Of a stretch of DNA of 41,422 nt, positions 32,639 through 41,422 are shown piece by piece. This DNA comes from Porticoccaceae bacterium. GTDB lineage: Bacteria; Pseudomonadota; Gammaproteobacteria; Pseudomonadales; Porticoccaceae. Numbering within the stretch: position 1 is the stretch's first letter; each line of letters begins with the position of its first letter. The notes beneath the pieces are model-generated. The model was not told the DNA's origin, ran no database searches, and was given only the letters and a program-made list of their open reading frames with translations. Both the position numbers and the translations under genes were made by a program. The DNA lies in the NCBI GenBank assembly GCA_029254005.1, contig JAQWYJ010000041.1, positions 1 to 41,422 on the forward strand. The letters run 5' to 3'.

Positions 32639-35095
32639 ATGTTTATTCGGATATTTAGTTTTTTGTTTATGGCCATAACTTTGCAACTGGGCTTAGCTGA
32701 GATCGTTTGGGCTTCGAAAAAGACTTCTCCCACAACAGATTACGCTAACACCATCAGCATACCCGCAGCAGAAACCTACGACTGGGTGCATTTTGATGAT
32801 ATGACTCATCAGCAAAAAGATCAAATGAATGGAAATTCGTGCGGCGCCTACATAGATCCCAGTGAAGATAATAGAAATACAGCACTACAACTAGAAAGTG
32901 CACCCCTTAGCATTAATGCCGATGCCACAGGACCCGTCTCATCAGATAAAAGCGTCACTTTACGAGGAGATGTTCAAATCTCCCAAGGCAACCGCTTACT
33001 AAAAAGTGATAGAGCTGAAATTAATCACCAAACGCATAGAGTGCGCTTAGAGGGCAATGTGGTATTTCGTGAACCAGGTTTATTATTGGTTGGAGATACT
33101 GCTGATATTGATACAGCGAACAATAATCTAACCATTAAAGACGCAACCTACGTAATTCATAATGCAGCGGTTAGAGGTACTGCAAAAACACTGTATCGAT
33201 CAGATGAAGGCGATATAACTATTGATCAAGCCTCCTACTCCACCTGTGAGCCGGGTTCCTCCGGATGGAAATTAATAACTAAACAGATTAATATCAATCA
33301 AGAAACTGGTTGGGCAACGGTAAAAAACGCTACTTTTGAAGTAAAAGACATACCTATCTTTTACTTTCCATATATAAAATTTCCTATTGACAATCGGCGC
33401 TCCTCAGGACTGTTAATTCCAGATATTAACGTCAACCAAGACAATGGTGTTGATATTAGCCAGCCTATTTATTGGAATATGGCTGAGAACTACGATGCCA
33501 CAATTTCGCCTCGCTATATTCAGCATCGCGGATTTGGACTAGAGACAACGTTTCGTTATCTCAATCGCTGGTCGGAAAGCAAAATCTCGGGTGCCTTTTT
33601 AGCAAATGACAAGGGCGGTAATGACTGGAAAGATTTTAACTCTGTAACTAATCGCTATTCTTACCAAGGCAAAAATCGCTACAAATTTAATCTTGATCAC
33701 CAAGGTGGCTTTGATCGTAATTGGTCAACATTGATTAACTACAATAAAGTCAGTGATTTAGATTATGTTCGCGATCTTGGGAATATGGCAATAGAACAAA
33801 CCAGCAAAACACATTTGAAACAATATGCTGAAATCAGCTACAACACCGATCATTGGACATATCAAGTAGCCAGTCAAGATTACCAAGTCATTACACAAGG
33901 TTTGATGGACCAATACTCGGTGTTACCAAAAATTTCGATTGATGGACATTATCGCCTGGACAATAATTTTATCATCGATATGGAACATCAATACGCCGCA
34001 TTTAACCACAAAGATGAAACCAAGGTCGAAGGTAGTAGAAGATCCATTAACTATGGTTTAGCATGGGATAAACGATGGAGTTGGGGATATGTTAAGCCCA
34101 AGGTAGATCTTAAGCATTTGTCTTATGATCTAGATAAGAATAGTTCAACTGGATTTATGGCAGATAGTAACCCCAGTATAAACTTACCTGTCTACTCTTT
34201 GGATACAGGTGCATTTTTTGAACGCGATCTGGTAAATAGTTCTCAATTAAAGCAAACCCTTGAACCTCGATTATTTTATCTTCACTCTACCTACAGAGAT
34301 CAATCTGCACTGCCTGACTTTGATACGCGCGCCTACACCCCATCCTATAATCTTCTGTTCAGAGATACGCGGTTTATGGGCGGAGATAGGATTGCTGATG
34401 ATCAACGGTTAACCGTAGGCCTGACTACACGCTTGCTCGACAAATCCTCTGGGCAAGAAAAGTTACGTGTCAGTATTGCGCAATCTTTTTACTTCAGAGA
34501 TCGACTTATAGTATTAGATACAACACCTGAATCCCTGGAGTTAGAATTACTAAAAAGAGATCAATCCCAAATAGCCATGGAGATAGTAGCCAGAGTTAAC
34601 AGAAAATGGCATATTGCGAGTGATATCGTATACCGCGAAGCGAGTAATTTAATTGAAAAGACAAGCTTAACTGCACGCTATAATGATCAAAATAAGCGAC
34701 TTTTCAACTTCACTTACCGATATACTAGGAGGGCAGCTCGCCAGTATGATGGCCAGCTGGTGGATCAAAGCATCAGTCAAAGTAATATTTCGGCATTTTT
34801 GCCGCTGTCTGACAATTTTAATCTTGTAGGTCGTTGGAATCACGATTTTACCAATAATAGGGAACTTGAGGTGTTTGCCGGGTTCGAATATAACAACTGT
34901 TGCTGGCGAGCCTCTCTAATAACATTTCGCTCGCTTAGAAGAGATGATCAACTGCTCTTCCCAGAAAAAGAGTTGAGCGCTAGAAATGGCTTCGCATTCA
35001 AAATAGAATTTAAAGGTTTAGGCGGCAATGGTGGCCGTGTAGACACAATGTTAAATAACGGTATTTTTGGCTATGAACATAATGAAAATTTTTAA
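32639..35095 (+). CDS. lptD: LPS-assembly protein LptD
   Basis: LptD is the outer-membrane barrel that, with LptE, inserts LPS into the outer leaflet. From ATG 32639 (818 aa) it has a signal peptide (RIFSFLFMAITLQLGLAEIVWA), a periplasmic OstA/LptA-like domain (about 85-220, with LRGDVQISQGNRLLKSDRAEI) and a 26-strand-type C-terminal barrel. The four cysteines that form the activating disulfides in E. coli have equivalents here: C68, C203 and the adjacent pair C754-C755 (NNCCWRAS). A GTG at 32615 would add eight residues. The surA coding region begins inside its last codons. Confidence 0.96.
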   Translation: MFIRIFSFLFMAITLQLGLAEIVWASKKTSPTTDYANTISIPAAETYDWVHFDDMTHQQKDQMNGNSCGAYIDPSEDNRNTALQLESAPLSINADATGPVSSDKSVTLRGDVQISQGNRLLKSDRAEINHQTHRVRLEGNVVFREPGLLLVGDTADIDTANNNLTIKDATYVIHNAAVRGTAKTLYRSDEGDITIDQASYSTCEPGSSGWKLITKQININQETGWATVKNATFEVKDIPIFYFPYIKFPIDNRRSSGLLIPDINVNQDNGVDISQPIYWNMAENYDATISPRYIQHRGFGLETTFRYLNRWSESKISGAFLANDKGGNDWKDFNSVTNRYSYQGKNRYKFNLDHQGGFDRNWSTLINYNKVSDLDYVRDLGNMAIEQTSKTHLKQYAEISYNTDHWTYQVASQDYQVITQGLMDQYSVLPKISIDGHYRLDNNFIIDMEHQYAAFNHKDETKVEGSRRSINYGLAWDKRWSWGYVKPKVDLKHLSYDLDKNSSTGFMADSNPSINLPVYSLDTGAFFERDLVNSSQLKQTLEPRLFYLHSTYRDQSALPDFDTRAYTPSYNLLFRDTRFMGGDRIADDQRLTVGLTTRLLDKSSGQEKLRVSIAQSFYFRDRLIVLDTTPESLELELLKRDQSQIAMEIVARVNRKWHIASDIVYREASNLIEKTSLTARYNDQNKRLFNFTYRYTRRAARQYDGQLVDQSISQSNISAFLPLSDNFNLVGRWNHDFTNNRELEVFAGFEYNNCCWRASLITFRSLRRDDQLLFPEKELSARNGFAFKIEFKGLGGNGGRVDTMLNNGIFGYEHNENF

Positions 35096-36389
35096 ACAAT
35101 GTCTTGCTGGTTCACTATTGGCGACAATTACATTAATGGTCTCATGGCAAGCAACTGCTCAGATTCAAGTATTGGACAAGGTTGTTGCTATTGTTGATGA
35201 CGATGTCGTACTGCAAAGTGAACTGAATCAACGAACAAAAACCATTATGGCTCAGCTACAACAATCTGGAACCCAAGCACCACCTGAAGACATTCTTCAA
35301 AAACAAATTCTGGAACGCTTAATTTCAGAGAGACTTCAGTTGACCATGGGTTATGACTCTGGAGTAAGAATATCGGATGAAGAGCTCAATGATGCAATAG
35401 CTCGGATTGCTTCTGGCAATCAAATGACCGTGGAGCAATATCTCCAACAACTAACCATGCAGGGCACTAGTATTAGCGGCTTGAAAGAAGAAATCCGCAA
35501 TGAACTCGTCATAATGCGAGTTCAACAAGGTAGTGTTATGCGAAGAATCCGTATCAGCGAGCAAGAACTTGATAATTTCCTTAACTCGGAGGAAGGTCGC
35601 TTTTTGACCTCTCCAGATGTGAATATAGGTCAAATTTTACTTCCAATTCCCAGTGGCTCTGATCAAATATTTATTACTGACGTTATGAGTCGCGCAGAAC
35701 TGCTGCTCAACCAAACAGAGCAAGGCGCTGATTTTAGAGCGCTTGCAATAGCTAACTCAGCAGACCAATCAGCCCTTCAAGGCGGAGACTTAGGTTGGCG
35801 TAAAATGGCCCAATTACCAGGTGTTTTCATTGAAGCTGTAGAAAAATTAGAGCCCGGTATGATCTCACAGCCCATTCGTAGTGCAGCAGGCCTCCATTTA
35901 ATTAAATTATATGAGCGACGCGGTGGTGAAAAGCAATTGATCGAACAGCATTTTGCTCGCCATATGCTAATCAAACCAAATCAAATTCGAGATCAAGAAG
36001 CAACAGTTAGCCAACTCAGTGAACTGCGTCAGAGGGTGCTAGATGGCGAAGATTTTGCCACTTTAGCAAAAGAATTTTCTGAAGATCCAGGTTCGGCTCT
36101 TAATGGTGGCGAACTCGGATGGTCCACTCCCGGCATGTTTGTGCCTGAATTCGAACAAGTCATGGGAAACAGTGCAATCAACGCTATCAGCGATCCTTTC
36201 CAATCTCAATTTGGCTGGCATATTTTGCAGGTTACCGAGCGTCGACAGCAAGATTTTAGCAACGAAATAATGGAAAACCGAGCAGAAAATATGCTGAGAC
36301 AACGAAAATATGAAGAAGAACTTCAGGTTTGGCAGCAAGAAATTCGAGACGAAGCCTTTGTTGAAATAAAGGCGTCGCCGGCATCATGA
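35073..36389 (+). CDS. surA: Periplasmic chaperone and peptidyl-prolyl isomerase SurA
   Basis: SurA escorts barrel proteins, LptD above all, across the periplasm. It has a signal peptide (LAGSLLATITLMVSWQATAQ), an N-terminal chaperone domain (VLDKVVAIVDDDVVLQSELN), and two parvulin domains (about 185-280 and 288-390; GGDLGWRK and GGELGWSTPGMF). Candidate starts are TTG 35067, ATG 35073 and ATG 35082, none with a clear ribosome-binding site; all overlap lptD, so coupling is likely. I use 35073 (438 aa). Its stop overlaps pdxA as ATGA. Confidence 0.96.
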   Translation: MNIMKIFKQCLAGSLLATITLMVSWQATAQIQVLDKVVAIVDDDVVLQSELNQRTKTIMAQLQQSGTQAPPEDILQKQILERLISERLQLTMGYDSGVRISDEELNDAIARIASGNQMTVEQYLQQLTMQGTSISGLKEEIRNELVIMRVQQGSVMRRIRISEQELDNFLNSEEGRFLTSPDVNIGQILLPIPSGSDQIFITDVMSRAELLLNQTEQGADFRALAIANSADQSALQGGDLGWRKMAQLPGVFIEAVEKLEPGMISQPIRSAAGLHLIKLYERRGGEKQLIEQHFARHMLIKPNQIRDQEATVSQLSELRQRVLDGEDFATLAKEFSEDPGSALNGGELGWSTPGMFVPEFEQVMGNSAINAISDPFQSQFGWHILQVTERRQQDFSNEIMENRAENMLRQRKYEEELQVWQQEIRDEAFVEIKASPAS

Positions 36390-37360
36390 CGTTAAACTTG
36401 GCGGTGACACCTGGAGAGCCTGCAGGTATTGGGCCTGACATACTAATTAAAATTGCACAACAAAAACATAACCATCAGCTCATTGCCTTCGCCGACCCAG
36501 ATATGCTTTTACAGCGGGCAAAACTTTTGGGGTTGCCGCTGACATTAGTTGATGCGAGTGATTCTTTTGTGACGTCTATACCTAGCCAACTAGCTATCCA
36601 GCCAATAGCTATTAAGCAAGTAGCAACACCTGGTTCTCTTAATCCAGAAAATGCACCCTATGTCCTAAGCTGCCTAGATGCAGCTATCCAAGCTTGCCAG
36701 TCACAACGATGCCACGGCATGGTTACAGGCCCGATACAAAAATCGGTTATTAATGATTCTGGGATAATCTTCAGTGGCCACACTGAATATTTGGCCCATA
36801 AAACGGCTACCGACAACGTGGTTATGATGTTGGCAACAGAACACCTTAGAGTAGCGTTAGTTACAACACATATACCCCTGAAAGAGGTCTCTCACGCCAT
36901 CACTCGAGAGCTATTAGAGATTGTAATCAAAATACTCCACCACGATTTGGAAACTAAATTTAACGTTGAAAATCCGACTATTTTAGTCAGCGGACTCAAT
37001 CCCCACGCCGGTGAAGCAGGTCATTTAGGGTATGAAGAGATAGAAGTAATCACACCGGTAATCGAAAAGCTACGGCAATGCGGGTTAGGGTTACTGGGTC
37101 CATTGCCCGCAGATACTCTATTTACTGAAAAATACTTAAAAGATGCCGACGCGGTGTTAGCCATGTATCACGATCAGGGGCTGCCTGTTCTCAAATATCA
37201 AGGGTTTGGTTCTGCGGCGAATATCACCCTAGGACTCCCCATAATACGAACATCTGTAGACCACGGGACTGCATTAGATCTTGCAGGTACCGGGCAATGT
37301 AATATCGGCAGTCTTAATACCGCGATAAAAATGGCTATAAGAATGGCTAAACACCCATGA
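36386..37360 (+). CDS. pdxA: 4-hydroxythreonine-4-phosphate dehydrogenase
   Basis: PdxA oxidises 4-phosphohydroxy-L-threonine in vitamin B6 synthesis. The 324-aa protein shows TPGEPAGIGPDI near the start, GPIQKSVIND...FSGHTEYLA, the metal-ligand regions GLNPHAGEAGHLG and MYHDQGLPVLKYQGF, and a C-terminal TSVDHGTALDLAGTG. It is coupled to both neighbours by ATGA overlaps, as in the classic surA-pdxA-ksgA operon. Confidence 0.97.
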   Translation: MTLNLAVTPGEPAGIGPDILIKIAQQKHNHQLIAFADPDMLLQRAKLLGLPLTLVDASDSFVTSIPSQLAIQPIAIKQVATPGSLNPENAPYVLSCLDAAIQACQSQRCHGMVTGPIQKSVINDSGIIFSGHTEYLAHKTATDNVVMMLATEHLRVALVTTHIPLKEVSHAITRELLEIVIKILHHDLETKFNVENPTILVSGLNPHAGEAGHLGYEEIEVITPVIEKLRQCGLGLLGPLPADTLFTEKYLKDADAVLAMYHDQGLPVLKYQGFGSAANITLGLPIIRTSVDHGTALDLAGTGQCNIGSLNTAIKMAIRMAKHP

Positions 37361-38148
37361 AAACACCACACAAAGCAAGAAAAAGGTTCGGTCAGAATTT
37401 TTTAATTGATCAGCAAATTATTAGTCAAATTGTATCCGCAGTAGGTGCTGTTCCCAAAGATAACCTTATTGAAATAGGGCCAGGTCAGGCGGCCATTACA
37501 GAGCATCTGGTAAAAACCTGTCCAAGCATGGCTGTGCTTGAGTTAGATCGTGACTTAGTCCGTTTCCTTACCGCTAAATTTGGTCACATACCCACCTTCA
37601 ACATACATAGTGGCGATGCTCTGAGCACTGATTTTTCGCAGTTTTACGATGGTCGAAAATTACGTTTAGTCGGCAATCTTCCTTATAATATTTCCACACC
37701 ATTATTATTCCATTTACTCACAATCGGTGAGCTCATACATGATATGCACTTTATGCTGCAACGAGAAGTGGTTGATAGGCTTAGTGCTGCTCCGGGAAAC
37801 AAAAGCTACGGCCGGTTATCAGTAATGATTCAGTACCACTGTCGAGTAATGCCACTCATTCCAGTGCCTCCAGAATCATTTTCACCTGCACCAAAAGTGC
37901 AGTCTGCAGTCGTTCGATTAAAGCCGTATTCAGCGAAACCGATTACTGCAAAAAACGAGCAAACACTCAGCCAGCTAGTAAATCTATGCTTCCAGCAGAG
38001 ACGTAAAACCTTGCGTAACTGTTTAAAGTCATATGGAGATAGAGTTTCTGCAGTAGATGGCCTTATTGATATGGGCTTACGTCCTGAGCAGCTTTCTGTA
38101 AGTGATTTTGTAACCATCTCAAATGCTATTAATTATGAAGAAAGATAA
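37357..38148 (+). CDS. rsmA: 16S rRNA dimethyladenosine transferase RsmA (KsgA)
   Basis: RsmA dimethylates two adjacent adenosines near the 3' end of 16S rRNA (A1518 and A1519 in E. coli). The 263-aa protein opens with ARKRFGQNFLID, has the SAM-binding IEIGPGQAAIT, the catalytic NLPYNIS (family NLPY motif), and the C-terminal QRRKTLRNCLK segment. It ends just before the apaG ribosome-binding site. Confidence 0.97.
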   Translation: MKTPHKARKRFGQNFLIDQQIISQIVSAVGAVPKDNLIEIGPGQAAITEHLVKTCPSMAVLELDRDLVRFLTAKFGHIPTFNIHSGDALSTDFSQFYDGRKLRLVGNLPYNISTPLLFHLLTIGELIHDMHFMLQREVVDRLSAAPGNKSYGRLSVMIQYHCRVMPLIPVPPESFSPAPKVQSAVVRLKPYSAKPITAKNEQTLSQLVNLCFQQRRKTLRNCLKSYGDRVSAVDGLIDMGLRPEQLSVSDFVTISNAINYEER

Positions 38149-38153
38149 AGGAG
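38148..38153 (+). promoter_or_regulatory. apaG: Strong ribosome-binding site for apaG, with no canonical start after it
   Basis: AAGGAG overlaps the rsmA stop codon by one base. At the ideal 7-base spacing the apaG frame reads ATA (38161). The nearest canonical start in frame is GTG 38185, 31 bases away and far outside normal spacing. Confidence 0.6.
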
Positions 38154-38160
38154 AGAAGGT

Positions 38161-38529
38161 ATATCAACTATAATCGTTAAAGTTGTGGCTGAGTATCTAG
38201 ATGCTCAGTCAAATCCTGATGCAAGTAAGTATGTCTTTGCTTACCACATAACCGTTATGAATCAAGGTGACCGGCCAGCTACACTTATGACACGCCACTG
38301 GATAATTACGGATGGAGACCAAGAGAAGCAAGAAGTCCACGGGACTGGCGTGGTTGGACAGACGCCAACAATCCAAGCAGGTGAAGACTTCCAATACACC
38401 AGTGGTGTTGTGCTGGATACGCCCGTTGGAATAATGGAAGGCTCATACCAAATGGTAGACCATCTTGGGGCTCCCTTTGATATACCTATCAAACCGTTTT
38501 TACTTTCCGCTAAGCACATGGTCCACTAA
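38161..38529 (+). CDS. apaG: ApaG protein, start codon non-canonical or disrupted
   Basis: ApaG is a small beta-sandwich protein encoded with ApaH; its role is still unclear. I recognise DAQSNPDASKYVFAYHITV, TRHWIITDGDQEKQEV, GTGVVGQTPTI, FQYTSGVVLDTPVGIMEGSY and the C-terminal IPIKPF. The only canonical start in frame (GTG 38185) gives 114 aa and cuts off the first beta strand (IIVKVVAEYL), which matches the E. coli CIQVQSVYIEAQ region and is encoded upstream. Starting at ATA 38161 gives 122 aa, close to the 125 aa of E. coli. Either a rare near-cognate start is used, or a base is missing between the ATG at 38135 (other frame) and here. Confidence 0.9.
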   Translation: MSTIIVKVVAEYLDAQSNPDASKYVFAYHITVMNQGDRPATLMTRHWIITDGDQEKQEVHGTGVVGQTPTIQAGEDFQYTSGVVLDTPVGIMEGSYQMVDHLGAPFDIPIKPFLLSAKHMVH

Positions 38530-39324
38530 ATGACCGATTATGTCGTAGGAGACGTTCAGGGCTGCCTACAGCCCCTTTTAAGATTATTAAGCAAAATAAA
38601 TTTTGATCCAACATTTGATCGGCTTATTTCGGCTGGTGATTTGGTAAACCGTGGTCCACAATCACTGCAAACACTTAGATACTGCAAAGCGTTAGGCTCG
38701 TCCTTCACTATGGTCCTTGGTAACCATGACCTACACCTTTTAGCTGTAGCAAGGGGAGTCAAGAAGCCTACCTCCAAGGACACAATACATGACATTTTAG
38801 CGGCTCCAGATGCCAATCAATTAATCCAATGGCTACAACAACACCCTTTGCTTCTACAGATCGGAAAATACACCATTGTCCATGCCGGTATACCTCCCCA
38901 ATGGACACTAAAAGATGCTACTAACTACTCGACCGAAGTGCATGACATACTGCGCTCGGAAAATGCAGATAGTTATTTTAAACACATGTACGGTAATCAG
39001 CCTGATCGCTGGACGGATGATTTACAAGGAGGCGAAAGACTGCGTGTTATCACCAATTATTTGACCCGCATGCGTTTTTGTACTGACAAAGGCAATCTAG
39101 ACCTTGATACGAAGAACACCTTGATCGCACCCAGCGGCCTCCAACCATGGTTTGAATACCCCAATCGAAAAACAATGAAAAATAATCTTATTTTCGGCCA
39201 TTGGGCCTCACTCGAAGGAAGATATTGTGGAGAGAGATTATTTCCCTTAGATACCGGGTGCGTATGGGGAGGTCCGCTAAGAGCTATGAACCTTGACACA
39301 GGCAGCTACATAGAGAGTATGTGA
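38530..39324 (+). CDS. apaH: Symmetrical diadenosine tetraphosphatase ApaH
   Basis: ApaH splits Ap4A and related alarmones into ADP units and can remove Np4 caps from RNA. The 264-aa protein has the metallophosphatase motifs GDVQGC (7-12), GDLVNRGP (36-43) and GNHD (64-67), with later HAGIPPQW and GHWASLEG. Its ATG directly follows the apaG stop. It is the last gene of the lptD operon and is convergent with rplQ. Confidence 0.96.
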   Translation: MTDYVVGDVQGCLQPLLRLLSKINFDPTFDRLISAGDLVNRGPQSLQTLRYCKALGSSFTMVLGNHDLHLLAVARGVKKPTSKDTIHDILAAPDANQLIQWLQQHPLLLQIGKYTIVHAGIPPQWTLKDATNYSTEVHDILRSENADSYFKHMYGNQPDRWTDDLQGGERLRVITNYLTRMRFCTDKGNLDLDTKNTLIAPSGLQPWFEYPNRKTMKNNLIFGHWASLEGRYCGERLFPLDTGCVWGGPLRAMNLDTGSYIESM

Positions 39325-39360
39325 ACTGTATAGAAAGGTGACTAGAGGTCAAATTTTATA

Positions 39361-39388
39361 TAAAAAAAAGCCGAGCGTTAACCCGGCT
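39361..39388 (-). terminator. Rho-independent terminator of the rpsD-rpoA-rplQ operon
   Basis: On the minus strand AGCCGGG and CTCGGCT form a 7-bp stem (one G-U pair) around a 6-base loop, followed at once by a run of eight Ts. It starts about 20 bases after the rplQ stop. It lacks a T run in the other direction, so it does not obviously stop apaH transcripts. Confidence 0.9.
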
Positions 39389-39407
39389 ATTCAAAACCAA
39401 AGGATGA

Positions 39408-39806
39408 TTACTCTGCAACTAAATCCATGGCCTCTTCACTTTCTACCATCTCTCTGCCCACCAATTCCACGTAGGCCATTGGGGCTTTGTCGCCTGTGCG
39501 ATAACCACACTTAAGAATTCTTACGTAACCGCCTGGTCGCTCTTGATACCGAGGCCCTAAATCAGTGAATAACTTACCAACTGTGGCCTTATTACGCAAC
39601 CGATCAAAGGCAAGACGACGATTAGCAACGCTATCCTCTTTGGCCAGCGTGATGAAAGGCTCAGCGAAACTGCGCAGCTCCTTCGCTTTGGGAAGTGTTG
39701 TCTTAATTAACTCATGCTCGACCAATGAAGCGGTCATATTCCGGAACATTGCTCTTTTATGAGTACCTGTTTTATTCAGCTTGCGACCACTGTAGCGATG
39801 ACGCAT
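39408..39806 (-). CDS. rplQ: 50S ribosomal protein L17
   Basis: The 132-aa protein begins [20 protein letters not shown], the L17 signature, and has the usual [18 protein letters not shown] segment, ending in [17 protein letters not shown] and a short acidic tail. L17 lines the peptide exit tunnel. It lies last in the alpha operon, 51 bases after rpoA, with AAGGA upstream of the ATG and an intrinsic terminator behind. Confidence 0.98.
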   Translation of the reverse strand: MRHRYSGRKLNKTGTHKRAMFRNMTASLVEHELIKTTLPKAKELRSFAEPFITLAKEDSVANRRLAFDRLRNKATVGKLFTDLGPRYQERPGGYVRILKCGYRTGDKAPMAYVELVGREMVESEEAMDLVAE

Positions 39807-39857
39807 GATTCTAATCCTTAATTCGTTGCTTTCTCAGCAATAATTTTCAATAATTTT

Positions 39858-40853
39858 TTAACCGAGTTCACGATCACTTTTTATACTAGCCGGAGGCCAG
39901 TTTTCTAAACGCATACCCAAAGACAACCCTCTTGAAGCAAGTACATCTTTGATTTCTGTTAGCGACTTTTTACCAAGGTTAGGCGTTTTCAACAACTCAA
40001 CTTCAGTGCGCTGAATCAAATCACCAATGTAATAGATACTCTCGGCTTTAAGGCAGTTAGCAGACCGAACAGTTAGCTCCAAATCGTCCACCGGACGAAG
40101 AAGAATCGGATCCACCTCTTCTTCCTTCTCTTCAGGCTCAGCAGTCATTTCGCCTTGCAAATCTACAAACACCGCCATCTGTTGCTGGAGAATAGTTGCC
40201 GCTCGACGGATTGACTCTTCAGGGTCGATTGTACCGTTAGTTTCTAACTCGAGAATTAACTTGTCTAAATCGGTACGATTCTCAACCCGAGCACTATCTA
40301 CGCTGTATGAGACCTTAGAAATTGGACTAAAGGACGCATCTAACTGGAGCCGGCCAATAGTCCGACTTTCCTCATCAGACACTCGAGCGTCAGATGGCTG
40401 ATAACCTCGTCCTCGGGTAACACGTAGTTGCATATTTAACGATTTTTTACCTGAAATCGTAGCAATTACATGCCCAGGATTGACAACCTCAAGATGGCTA
40501 TCACAAACAATATCTGCTGCAGTAACAACCGCAGGGCCCTGGACATTTAATGAGACAGTTGTCTCATCACGGCCTTCCATAACCACTGCAACGCCCTTGA
40601 GGTTTAGCAGGATTTCCATGACATCCTCTTGGATGCCCTCAATTGTGCTGTATTCGTGTTCAACACCATCAATCTCTACTTCTACAATCGCACAGCCGGT
40701 CATGGAAGAGAGTAATATACGACGCAAGGCGTTTCCTAATGTATGACCAAAACCTCGCTCAAGAGGCTCCAACACTACCTTGGCATGTGTCGCATCGTAG
40801 GAGGTTACATCGATATTGCGCGGTGTAAGCATTTCAGTAGCTGAATTTTGCAT
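39858..40853 (-). CDS. rpoA: RNA polymerase alpha subunit
   Basis: The alpha subunit assembles RNA polymerase and binds UP elements and activators. The 331-aa protein has the N-terminal dimerisation core [18 protein letters not shown], the conserved RGRGY segment, an acidic linker ([11 protein letters not shown]) and the C-terminal domain ([19 protein letters not shown]...[16 protein letters not shown]). It lies between rpsD (27 bases) and rplQ, the standard order. Confidence 0.98.
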   Translation of the reverse strand: MQNSATEMLTPRNIDVTSYDATHAKVVLEPLERGFGHTLGNALRRILLSSMTGCAIVEVEIDGVEHEYSTIEGIQEDVMEILLNLKGVAVVMEGRDETTVSLNVQGPAVVTAADIVCDSHLEVVNPGHVIATISGKKSLNMQLRVTRGRGYQPSDARVSDEESRTIGRLQLDASFSPISKVSYSVDSARVENRTDLDKLILELETNGTIDPEESIRRAATILQQQMAVFVDLQGEMTAEPEEKEEEVDPILLRPVDDLELTVRSANCLKAESIYYIGDLIQRTEVELLKTPNLGKKSLTEIKDVLASRGLSLGMRLENWPPASIKSDRELG

Positions 40854-40880
40854 AATATTACCTGTAGGGGCTAACGGCGA

Positions 40881-41422
40881 TTATTTAGAGTAAAGTTCAA
40901 CAATCAAATTTTCATTAATCTCAGATGGAAGATCAGACCGATCAGGGTTCCGAGTGTAGGTCCCCTCCATCTTATTAGAGTCAACATTAAGCCATTCCAC
41001 CTCACCACGCTGAGCAGCTAGCTGCAATGCAGTTTGCACGCGAAGCTGAGATTTTGACTTTTCACGGAGACCAACAATATCGCCCTCTTGAACTTTGAAA
41101 GACGGAATATTAACCTTCTGTCCATTCACCAAGATCGCATTGTGCGCAACTAGCTGACGCGATTCTGCTCGGGTAGAGCCAAAACCCATACGATAAACCA
41201 CGTTGTCGAGGCGGGACTCAAGCAGCGTTAACAGATTCTCACCTGTATTGCCCTTGATTCGCGCAGCGGCTTTATAGTAGTTACTAAATTGCTTTTCTAA
41301 TACACCGTATATACGGCGTACTTTTTGCTTTTCGCGCAACTGGACACCGTAGTCCGACAAGCGGCCACGACGCTGGCCATGTTGACCTGGCGCACTTTCA
41401 GCACGACATTTTGATTCTAAGG
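40881..41422 (-). CDS. rpsD: 30S ribosomal protein S4, 5' end outside window
   Basis: S4 nucleates 30S assembly and represses the alpha operon in E. coli. The visible 180 codons run from [19 protein letters not shown] at the window edge through [18 protein letters not shown], the S4 RNA-binding domain ([25 protein letters not shown]...ILVNGQKVN) to [13 protein letters not shown] and TAA. About 26 N-terminal residues are missing. The frame is open to base 41422, so the ATG at 41360 is internal. Confidence 0.98.
   Translation of the reverse strand, partial: LESKCRAESAPGQHGQRRGRLSDYGVQLREKQKVRRIYGVLEKQFSNYYKAAARIKGNTGENLLTLLESRLDNVVYRMGFGSTRAESRQLVAHNAILVNGQKVNIPSFKVQEGDIVGLREKSKSQLRVQTALQLAAQRGEVEWLNVDSNKMEGTYTRNPDRSDLPSEINENLIVELYSK

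Noticed and set aside
1-41422. Prophage, insertion sequences, CRISPR arrays, tRNA or rRNA genes
   Set aside because: No transposase, integrase, regularly spaced repeats or cloverleaf/rRNA signatures are seen. The lambda-P-like gene stands alone among chromosomal genes.

Overview
The window looks like chromosomal core sequence from a somewhat AT-rich, probably marine gammaproteobacterium. The pointers are a complete type II secretion operon, the lptD-surA-pdxA-rsmA-apaG-apaH string, the miaB-phoH-ybeY-corC-lnt string, leuS-lptE-holA, the amgK-murU peptidoglycan recycling pair, aceK, and the end of the alpha ribosomal operon. I would place it near the Cellvibrionales/SAR92-like lineages. That is an inference from gene content and from a DnaT-repeat/lambda-P-like replication pair, not from a marker-gene comparison. 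I see no insertion sequence, prophage, CRISPR array, tRNA or rRNA.

Layout. 1-532: non-coding. It holds a leftward cobalamin riboswitch cut by the window edge, with its promoter. 533-1903 (-): radA, preceded by a very good LexA (SOS) box. 2098-5574 (+): a three-repeat DnaT-domain protein, an overlapping lambda-P-like helicase loader, and aceK. 5571-18263 (-): a tightly packed type II secretion operon in transcription order gspE-F-G-H-I-J-K-L-M-C-D-A-B, with a DUF1820 gene just upstream. 18797-24590 (+): miaB-phoH-ybeY-corC-lnt and an exported peroxiredoxin. 24723-28899 (+): leuS-lptE-holA. 28909-32450 (-): amgK-murU-vanZ-like and a DASS-family anion transporter. 32639-39324 (+): lptD-surA-pdxA-rsmA-apaG-apaH. 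39408-41422 (-): rpsD (incomplete)-rpoA-rplQ with an intrinsic terminator.

How the genes work together. Several clusters serve the envelope. Lnt finishes lipoproteins. LptE and LptD form the outer-membrane LPS translocon, and SurA chaperones LptD. AmgK and MurU recycle N-acetylmuramic acid. GspA/B help the GspD secretin through peptidoglycan so that the secreton can export folded enzymes. A second theme is replication and repair: RadA (SOS-linked here), the DnaT-repeat/P-like pair (candidate replicative helicase loader) and HolA.

Most notable points: the DnaT-repeat/lambda-P-like pair beside an SOS-boxed radA; the truncated B12 riboswitch with an extra hairpin; apaG lacking a canonical start codon where homology and the ribosome-binding site place its start; and unusually perfect inverted repeats inside lptE and leuS.
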